Shown here: positions 19,256-27,361 of the stretch, piece after piece
Numbering within the stretch: the stretch's first letter is position 1
Layout: every line of letters begins with the position of its first letter
DNA from: Oopsacas minuta
Lineage: Eukaryota; Porifera; Hexactinellida; Lyssacinosida; Leucopsacidae
Direction of reading: 5' to 3'
Length of the DNA stretch: 27,361 nt
Assembly (NCBI GenBank): GCA_024704765.1
Contig: JAKMXF010000091.1
Span: 1 to 27,361, forward strand
Position numbers and translations under genes: made by a program
The notes under the pieces: model-generated
The model's input: only the letters and a program-made list of their open reading frames with translations
What the model was told of the DNA's origin: nothing
The model's database searches: none

Positions 19256-22203
19256 GAAAGTTTCTGAGTAATTTGTAACAGCCAGCTAACTATTTAGAAA
19301 AGCAACGAAAAGTATTCTTGATGCATTATCAGAGATTAATCTAACTTATGACGTACCCAAAAATGAACATGGGAGAGAGTTTACAAGCAGGGCAAGTAAA
19401 ATTCTGAACACCCACTATTTCTGATAAATAAAATGACAAAGAATTTTGAACCAGTTGTTTCACTTTAGGAGTTCAAAACTATCACGATGCACTTAATATA
19501 GATGATCGGTAGATAACTGCTTACAACCCCTGAAGCAACAGATTGGTAGAAGCACATAACAATTTATTAAAACGGTAATGGATGCAAGTTAATTTGTAGT
19601 GTATTTTGAACAATTTAACACTAGGAAAATCTCTTTTGTATCTGAAGTTGACACTGAATGGCCTGGCAAACTACAGCCAGCGTGAATATCCATTGGAAAC
19701 GGGCGAACAACTATAGCCCATTTAAGCTAAAGTGTTTGACCATCTTCCACTTATCCACCTATTGAATTTTATGGAACAGAAGGTAGAAGAGGATAGTAGT
19801 GCTAATGATACAGGAGAAAGATACCTCTCAGCAATATATATTTGACAGTATATTTCTACTCACTGGAAACTAGACTTAGATTACATTTGACAACAACAGA
19901 GGGATGATGCACAAGCTAACAATAAAACAGAACATATCAAACAAAAGAAATTATATCACAAGAAAGTACAAACTAACAGGTTCACAAGAAAACGATCATC
20001 AACATATTAGCATCGGTACTTATTTAGGGATATACTTGCGGATATATATATATTATAGGATAAAGTGATTAAACCTCAGTGATCGACCATAGTGATCGAC
20101 AACAAAACTTATTTATCAGAGCTAACCAGAAATTGGCTACAACTGATGGTAAAGTATGATGCACACACAATCTGCCCTTGTCTTTGTCCCAGTCTATTTG
20201 AAATAATGAGAAATTCTAAAATTGCAAATATTTTTCTATACTTGCAGTGTTCTTGAACAATGCCTTGTATGTAGCGAGAAGAGAGAGCCTGCACTTTGAC
20301 AGGGTGGGTCGAAACACCTTACTCCCTTTGAGGTCACCACCTTCAAATCCTATCGAGTATGTGCTAGATGTTCTTTAAGCTTGCTAGGTATTAAATACAT
20401 CATTGATTAGCAAATTTTCCAAGTGTGTACTGCTGCAAATTATACAACTATTCGTCTAGTTTAGATTAGCGAATTTCTTGAAGAGATCATTCTCATGGGG
20501 AAGTTTCAATCGAACACCAGTAAATATCTTTACAGAATTCATGCGCCAGCATTCCCAGAATATGGTCCGACGTACGCACCAGCAGAACCGGAATGGCTGA
20601 GATCCAATTGTAATCATCTTGTGGTAGAGTTCATTACCACCTTGATCCAAACACTAACATATGTTGGGTATCAACTGTAAAGTGTTGCTCGTTTAGCTGA
20701 GTTCTCTATCACAAAAGACGGAAAATGTCCTTTCCAAGCTATTCAGCTCTATTGACAAGCAGTCAATGTAAGATTCTCGCTGAAGTATGTAAATGCATAG
20801 TCCAAGTAGTAAGCTTTATTTCACGTTACTTTGAATCAAAGTTCAACCCTTTCACACCTACAGAACATTTATTTCATTCTCAGATGGACCTTAGTAAAGC
20901 ATGTGTACTGACATGGAAATTGTAGCTCTCTCATTTCCAACTTCCACAACAATAATGAAAATAGGTTGGTGGGTCAAGATGGTATCGATACCACGCTACA
21001 CATGATGGTTTCTCAACTCTGACAATATATTTATCAAACTACGATAGCCACTATGAGCCAGCTATTGACTTGATACATAGCGAAATCCCACTTATTTCAA
21101 CACATACAGTTTCAGTGAGACAAATATAATTATCGATTAATCTGATTCAAAATCAATGTAAATTTAGGTTAATGCGTACACGAGAGGACCGGCGAAATTA
21201 GTACGTATATTTGGAGTTCGTATAAACCGGAGTAAGAAATTTTCAATCCTAATCTGATTTGACATATTAACCGTGTTTGTATTAACGAGAGTCGAATGTA
21301 TATACAGGTATATATATATATAAAAATTTAATTGTGACATTCGAAGGTCATGATTATATATATTATATTCATCTGCCTCATAATATGAATCATGATATGT
21401 AATTGGAACTATTCCCGCATAAATAATCAAACACTGGGTAGCAATGCTGCCAAGGATTATGAATATCCATGGTACCAATAATACACGCAGCAATTTTGAC
21501 ACCAACAGTACAATGGTGGCAATTGGAAAAGTTGTACATAGTGATACACGATGATAATTTCAATCGATGACATATCTAATTAAGTTAAATCTTTTCAATG
21601 GTAAATTCTGATGCATAGATTAAGATTCTATCAAATTTGCCCATATCTCTACAATGTGACTACATTACAGTTAAACATTATATCTATTATAAAACTATTT
21701 TCTATTTAAGTTTTTGGGAGACATACATCTTTGGTAGGAACATATATATATTTATTAACTCGTTTAGCAATTTTATACTTTGCTATACTTTGCTATTACA
21801 TTCATTCAGGTCAAAGAGCACTGCTTCTCAAATATAGAACCAATATTATAATAATGCATTACTTGTTTTACTAATCCTTAGTCCTGAAAATGGCTTTAGG
21901 TATAAGAATGCTATGATGTAACAAAAAGGATAGAAATGTAAAAGATAGCTAAATGATAGCATCGCATCAATACTGGAGTCATGAGAATTTATTTATAGAA
22001 ATTTTTGAACCTGTAGAAAGTATAGAAATAAGGAATATATTGGATGAAACGTCACTATTCGGTTAAAGTTAACCGAATATATTTCCCATAGCAGTTAAGG
22101 AGTCAACAAGATATAAACTTAATATTTTGTACTTTCATGGACTACAACAAATATAGAGATCTATCAGTATATACTGAATATAAATATAAACACAATCATA
22201 TAC
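19256..22203. other. Anonymous AT-rich sequence between mariner and Rap1GAP gene
   Basis: No convincing gene. AT microsatellites lie at about 20043-20053 and 21309-21322. A perfect hairpin (TATTCGGTTAA, AG, TTAACCGAATA) lies at 22056-22079. The frame at 21164-21505 (minus) encodes a strongly hydrophobic stretch (LLRVLLVPWIFIILGSIATQ) but has no ATG at its start and no clear splice sites. Confidence 0.4.
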
Positions 22204-22204
22204 A

Positions 22205-22210
22205 TTTATT
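22205..22210 (-). promoter_or_regulatory. Polyadenylation signal AATAAA of the Rap1GAP gene
   Basis: AATAAA on the minus strand lies 26 bases past the TAG stop at 22236-22238, suggesting a very short 3' untranslated region. This is a motif match only; no transcript data are available. Confidence 0.5.
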
Positions 22211-22235
22211 GCAAAAAAAGAAGCTATTTATGAGT

Positions 22236-24596
22236 CTAGATTAACTCTTTTTGAAAGTATGCAAACAAACGCATGTCAATGTTAAGGGCTTTAATTTCCT
22301 CCGATTGTTTGGTTATACAATAAATTAGACGTTCGTTTATTTCTTGTAATTGAACTATTGTTTTTTGAAGTTTTAACATCTCTTTTCCCATTGCTGTCCT
22401 TTCGGAATTACGAATTTGCAGCTCATTTCGTAATCTTAAACATTCGCTAGAATTCTCTGAAATATGGTCATCAATTGGAAATGTATCCACAATAAAATGT
22501 GAGTTTGATCTTTCATTATCAAAAAGCGAATTACGAGTTTGATCTAGCCTATGATCGATTTCATCATCCGAAAGTAAGTCAGGTTTCTCTTCCGTATTAT
22601 GCTGATCACTTCTACGGAGTTTGGAATTGGATCTATTAAGTCTGTCGAATGCGCCAGCTAGTGAGGCACGTGCTCCGACTAAATTACTTGTTTGCACCTG
22701 ATAATTGGGCGATAAAGATTCTAAAACCATACCTGAAAACGATTTTTCATCGAGAGAAACACAAAGTTTGTTAGGCCTGAATATATTTCTTCTCTGGAAA
22801 CAATGGCTACAAAAAGATTGCTTGTCAATATTAGTATCTGATATTGTATTTGGGCTAGAAAACTTCGAAGAAGGTTCTGTTTCTGAAGATACTTGAAAGG
22901 GAAAATATTTTGAAGGATGCTCGGAATTTGATAGATAACTATCCTTCTCTATAGAATCAGGTGAAATATTGTTAAAATGTTCATTCGTTAGTATTTCAGG
23001 ACAAATCTTCATGGTTTGAGATAACTGATTCTTTGTCAAACCGTATCCTATATTAAGTAATTCTTCATTGCTATTATGCTTAAAAAAGTGGTTTAGTTTT
23101 CTTCTCACATGTATGTTCCTTTTATTATCAGCATTCAATTCCCTTACTCCACCCTTAATCCGAGCGCTCATATCTAATTCTTGAATCAGATTTTCAAGTA
23201 GCTGGCTTCTAGCTCTACAGTTTAAATTTGCAAAATGCGGCGATTTATAAGCAGACGCCTCGGCATTAATCATTTTAATTAACAAAAAGATCCTAAATTC
23301 CTCGTTTTTAATATATACAGGAGGATGTGGAAGTGATGGGTTAAATGTTGGACAATCTTCATCCATTACTAGACTAAGTTTATATATAGTTCGAGCGGTT
23401 ATGTCTTTCACCGGTTGTATAACAAATATTGCCTTCAAAAAATGTGATTTGAATGTACCAGGAAGAAAAACAGCATTCTCTTCTTGAAATAATATCGCAA
23501 CAATGTCATTTCCAATATGACGTTTGCGTTGTATCTGTTGGACATCGGTACAATCATATGGTAACAAAGTTGATACATGGAACATAATCTCTCTATCTTG
23601 AAATATTGTATAAATACTTGTCAATCCAGTTAAATCATTCTTGGTATCTAGTCCACCCGAGAAACCAGTAAAATATTTTAAAGAGACTGAATCCCCAAGA
23701 AATGAAAGAAATTCCTGAAACTCTTGCGTTGTGGAACAATTGCTGAGGATTTCTTCTTCAGTTGTTTGCCCGACTCGTTGGAAGAGAATGCCAAACTTGT
23801 GATTTGTATAAATGCTGTGTAAATCGTATTTATGTATTAAATGTGGTGCGTGGGGATGAAAAACATGATGTAGTTTAGTAAAGTTTAAACGAGGCTCTAC
23901 AACATGTGCTATCTCCTCTAATGTTGGTTTATTGAGAAAAACATCAGATGTAAATGATTTATAAATTGTACCACCAATAAATCTTAGTAAAATATGATAC
24001 ATTGTCTTTATGTTGACAAGTTCAAATTTAATTGAAATAACAACTGGGCCAAATTCTTTGTCTCTTATGAAACAGTTGAAATGTTTGAATCTCAAGAAAT
24101 GATCTTGATAAATGGAAGATACTGAATCTTCTTCAATAGATATAAAATCCAGTTCAATCAAAGTAGGAGACCATGTTCCACATGAATGTCTGCCACTATC
24201 GTGGAAACGTCCTTCAATCCAGTATCTACAGTCAATCAGGTCTGCAATCATAAGGGGAAAATCTATCATAATACAAAAAAGATTTAATGTATCGAGAACA
24301 AGGGTTCTCAAATATGTACTAATCATTCCAAATATAAACCACATGAATCATAAATTCAATCGCACATGCAAATTTCTATTAACACAACAATGCCGACCAA
24401 TTCTGAGCAATATTACGAATTTGAACTGAAAAGTGTGCGCTTCGCATACAAGAGAAAAAATGGAAGCAATGCAAATACGAAATTGGGTTTCAGCGTACTG
24501 TTTCGAATATTGATATGAGGTTACCATACCTATGAAGTACTTAGGGCCCTCAAAAAGTTCGTAACGCGGCACTGTAAATATTCTTTGGCCTTCCAT
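22236..24596 (-). CDS. Rap1GAP-type GTPase-activating protein, two exons
   Basis: This gene is predicted to switch off the small GTPase Rap1 by stimulating GTP hydrolysis. I join exon 1 (24596-24530) to exon 2 (24241-22236), giving about 690 residues, close to animal Rap1GAP. YWIEG (spliced residues 29-33) matches the start of the Rap1GAP dimerisation region. The catalytic domain runs from about FGILFQRVGQTTEEE (172 on) through GGLDTKNDLTG and EIMFHVSTLLPY to QRKRHIGNDIVAILFQ, where Asn267 is the catalytic Asn thumb. EFRIFLLIKMINAE ends the conserved part. A divergent, Ser/Asn-rich middle follows, then a likely coiled coil at about 620-680 (LQKTIVQLQEINERL). I see no PDZ or GoLoco motif. The start ATG has an in-frame TAA just upstream. 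The uninterrupted 2-kb exon is unusual for this intron-rich gene. GARNL3, a relative, is the main alternative. The coding sequence looks intact. Confidence 0.88.
24242..24529 (-). other. Predicted 288-bp intron of the Rap1GAP gene
   Basis: Donor TTCATAG/GTATGGT at 24530/24529 and acceptor CCCCTTATGATTGCAG/ACCTG at 24242/24241. Exon 1 leaves one base (G) and exon 2 supplies AC, completing an Asp codon in frame. The alternative acceptor at 24226/24225 does not fit the phase. Joining gives GPKYFIDLIDCRYWIEG, which parallels the EGPFPLILLPQFGGYWIEG order in vertebrate Rap1GAP. Confidence 0.75.
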
Positions 24597-24599
24597 TTA

Positions 24600-26207
24600 C
24601 TATCCAGTTAATTTCAATGTTTAGAGGTATGTCTCAACTCTCGTTCAGACTTTGGTTTGATAAAATCTAGCAATTAATTTCAAGTATAAGCTATTTTGCC
24701 ATTGGCATTTATGACGATAGGTGGTTTCTGGCTTCCAAAAGTCATTAAAATATCTACAGAAATATAGAGCTTAGATGAAAATATGTTATTGCTTAATGAT
24801 ATATCAATATACAGTAACTCTTGACGAAGTGCTCGGGACCTCACAGTGGGCACAAATGGGTCCTCTAGTGGAAATAGTCATGTATATAATAGCTACATAA
24901 GTGAAATATTTCACTTATAGTAAATCGATTGGAAAACAAATTTTAAGTACAAGTGGTATTTAACTCGTTTTTGGCTTCATTTCTGACAAATTTGTAGATA
25001 TGATATATTATGGTTGCTTAATTTGTAATATTGGTAACCCATGAGCTTACAAAAATTTCTCATGCAAGGGAGATTATATGGAAATTTTTAGTTTCCAGTG
25101 TGAAATTCCACCTTAATCTATTGCAAGATAGCAAAACTAAGTTGTATAATACGTGCATAATGTATAATACGTTATACGTTATCTATTTGTACATATTTTA
25201 CGTCTAGTTTAATCTCGAAACAGGAGATTTCGACATTTTGAGACTTGTATATCATATAATTATCAAGTAATATAAAATTTGGTCAACTATGCTGAAATTT
25301 CCCATTAACATTTCGAGAATTTCTGTTTTTGTAAAATATCTATTGCAGAAATCAACCCATTCAAGTTAAGTTACCAAAAATTGTAGATTGAACGTATAAT
25401 ACGTATTCATTAAAAGACTTATTAAACAACGCAGTAGCAAAATAAGTTATGAAACGATGTAAATTTTCAAAAACTAACCATTTCAAACAATACCTAGCCA
25501 TTTGGGATCAAATAGGGTGAAATATTTCATGTTGTTGGATGTAAATGATCCATTTCTAATTCTTTCAAGATAAATTATTTAGTCCATCACTCAAAAGAAA
25601 CTAAAACAAGTGATTAAAAATATCTAGTGAATATATGCCGATATTTTAACAGTCCCTTGCCTATGAACATAATAAAATCATTTATGCGCACTTATGCGGG
25701 TCTAATCTATTCTATTTTTTAATGTATGTTCAAAATCTACATGTTAAAACCATTGAGAGTCACGACAAGAAACTATACAACAAGTTGCATCATCAAGTAT
25801 CTTACTGATTGCGTAAAAAGTCTTTTGAATTGTCACTAAGTTTAGATTTTGGATATTAGAAACTAAAAACATAATTGAATTTCAAATATAAATTTGATAA
25901 TTCAATATGCGTTGAATTATCAAATTTACATTTTAAACTCAGGAAGTTTTAATATAAATTCCTCCTTCTAAGGTGTAATTCCTGAAAATACAAGAATCTA
26001 AATCGACATATTTTAATCAACCCCCACAACAAGATTTCTGATCAACAGGAACATGCTAACATTCGTTACCATAACAACCAATAGACTTACTCATTCAGAA
26101 TGAATTAATTTATTTCGTAAAATAATTTAATAATAGCGTAAGTCTTTAATCCAAGTTCGTTAATAAGGAGTTGTCTTTAATAAAATATCAATTTGGGTGG
26201 AATTAGT
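24600..26207. other. Anonymous AT-rich sequence upstream of the Rap1GAP gene
   Basis: No further exon is recognised. GTATAATACG recurs at about 25143, 25161 and 25396. A long hairpin lies at 25884-25933 and is listed separately. Confidence 0.45.
25884..25933. repeat. Perfect 17-bp hairpin with extended arms
   Basis: TAAATTTGATAATTCAA (25889-25905), loop TATGCG, then the exact complement at 25912-25928. Pairing resumes for four more base pairs after one mismatch. This may be a MITE core or a structured RNA; nothing shows transcription. Confidence 0.7.
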
Positions 26208-26411
26208 TTAACTGAGGTTGTTATGAGCGGACTTCGTTATAACGGGCTGAAATTGAATAGCTTTAGACCTAAATGTGGTAACAAATAACTTCGGTATAAG
26301 CGGAATTTCGTTGTATCCATCCCTTTATTTCGTAATAAACGGGTTTTATAAAGTAATAGGTTGAAGGATTTATGGAGCATTGGACCACTTCGTTATAACG
26401 GGAGTTTATTG
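26208..26411 (-). mobile_element. Third pogo-like family, one end
   Basis: From 26411 leftward the sequence reads CAATAAACTCCCGTTATAAC after a TA (26412-26413), then AACGAAGTGG. Further in come AACGAAATTCCGCTTATACC and CCCGTTATAACGAAGTCCGC, repeated subterminal motifs as in Tigger/pogo elements. The left limit is unclear and no coding part is present. Confidence 0.6.
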
Positions 26412-27106
26412 TATTTGCTCAACAATTTTTACACTAATTAATTTACCGAAGCAATAATAATAATAATAGTTAGCCCAGTGATTCAATTAATCTAGGTGAG
26501 TCTCTTTCCACTGCGTGTTATTCTGTACTTTCTTCACTGCCTGACCCCAATTCATTTCTGCTGGTGCTAGATGTGTGAATACCCTCTTGTAATGGTAAGA
26601 TCCATAGTAGCTATTAACATCAACGTAGAACATGTCCTAGATAGTTCGATCGTAATTTTACTGTGCCGACTATACTTTAGTATAGTGGCCCAGTATTGAA
26701 ATTGCTGCCTATATTTTTCTTATTTTTTTCTCCATAAAAGCCCTGCTGCCAAAAACTAGACAGAATTTAGGAGATATGTGGTGCGAGAAATATTGAGGTA
26801 TTCGTCGGGTGTGCTTCACCCTTTGCTAACACAGGCCTACAAAAAATGTTATATTGCAGTTGTTTATATTTTGATCACTGATTTAGACTAATTTAGGTGC
26901 GCTGATTTGAATATCTAGTGAGTTTTTTCTTATCACGTCAGGTTTTTTCACAACCATATAGCACCATTTTCAGAAAAATCTCGATTTTTGCCAAAAATTC
27001 ATCGTGATTACGTATTACAACAATAACATTATGTACATAGTATATATATTCAAATAGTCTTATTTGCTTATTAGTTTTTAACTAGTCTGTTATTCTTTTT
27101 GTTGAT
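26412..27106. other. Sequence upstream of the repetitive Cys-rich gene
   Basis: No gene is seen. A small perfect inverted repeat (ACTATAC, TTTA, GTATAGT) lies at about 26668-26685. The block ending at 27106 may be the 5' region of the repetitive family that starts at 27107. Confidence 0.4.
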
Positions 27107-27361
27107 ATGTCGAAAAGAAAGTGTTTCAATTCTCCAGACATTTTTTGTTATATTTGTAGTTTCTATACTCCGAAACTTCAGATGCAGAATATTACTGAAT
27201 TTGTGAATAGAGCTTGCCATGCGAATTTCAATGTTAAGCTGGGCGACCAGGACAAAGTTTGGACCTCATAAGGTCTGTAAATCTTGTGTAGAATTATTGA
27301 GGTCTTGGAGTAAGGGTAAAGAGAAACACCTCCCTTTCGGAATTCCTATGATTTGGAGAGA
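27107..27361 (+). pseudogene. N-terminal fragment of the repetitive Cys-rich (GERFHQD) family, frameshifted
   Basis: ATG at 27107 opens MSKRKCFNSPDIFCYIC, then NITEFVNRA and VKLGDQDKVW. A one-base loss near 27266 creates a TAA (27269-27271). In the shifted frame the protein continues with HKVCKSCVELLRSWSKG and LPFGIPMIWRE to the window end. I recognise this as the start of the same uncharacterised, multi-copy invertebrate family whose C-terminus is at 11536-11733. The paired CxxC motifs (CYIC and CKSC) about 60 residues apart resemble a zinc-binding fold such as the ZAD type, which is inference. The frameshift makes this copy probably dead, unless it is a sequencing error. It is cut by the window end. 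Confidence 0.7.

Noticed and set aside
21164-21505. Hydrophobic 113-residue open frame on the minus strand, possible membrane peptide
   Set aside because: It opens at TTG rather than ATG, has no in-frame ATG before the hydrophobic part and no clear splice sites. AT-rich DNA gives such hydrophobic frames by chance.
24225-24344. Using the ATG at 24344 as start of the Rap1GAP protein
   Set aside because: The first 34 residues from that ATG are hydrophobic and unlike the family. A good acceptor at 24242 joined to a phase-matched donor at 24530 restores family-like sequence.

Overview
This is animal nuclear DNA: AT-rich (roughly two thirds A+T by eye), gene-poor and loaded with decayed DNA transposons. 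The transposon types (DD34D mariner, Tigger/pogo, a hAT end, a RAG1-like gene and a repetitive Cys-rich family ending in a GERFHQD motif) are ones I associate with arthropods and some other invertebrates. An arthropod is my best guess, but the window alone does not settle it. There are no operons, CRISPR arrays, rRNAs or convincing tRNAs.

Layout. 1-5145: repeats and anonymous sequence, including a TTAAG-rich MITE (1993-2496) and two diverged direct repeats. 5146-6820: a broken RAG1-like gene, cut by a mariner (6823-7890) that lies on the opposite strand. 7891: single N. 7892-8994: 5' half of a Tigger/pogo element with a tandem palindromic subterminal array. 10529-11009: a complete 481-bp deletion derivative of that element. 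11450-11534: an 85-bp exact copy of bases 1-85, ending at a second N. 11536-11733: C-terminal end of the GERFHQD family gene. 12661-12845: a foldback element. 14468-14725: second copy of an interspersed repeat first seen at 1635-1885. 16254-16436: the other end of the Tigger family, stopping at a third N. 16438-18350: a second pogo-like end, a minisatellite and a hAT end. 18351-19255: a second, 3'-truncated mariner. 22236-24596 (minus): the one gene that looks intact, a Rap1GAP-type GTPase-activating protein in two exons. 26208-26411: a third pogo-like end. 27107-27361: N-terminal start of the same family whose C-terminus is at 11536.

The main result is structural. The three Ns divide the window into segments A (1-7890), B (7892-11534), C (11536-16436) and D (16438-27361). 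Three independent clues say the real order is D-C-B-A with orientations kept. D ends in the N-terminus of a gene family and C begins in its C-terminus. C ends in the 3' end of a Tigger and B begins in the 5' half of one, in matching orientation. The last 85 bases of B are identical to the first 85 of A. The scaffold order is therefore probably wrong, and the single Ns hide much larger gaps.

I did not find a convincing new defence or metabolic system. The most biologically interesting items are the intron-poor Rap1GAP with an added C-terminal coiled coil, the RAG1-like relic that seems to lack one catalytic Asp, and the hairpin-forming subterminal array of the Tigger family.
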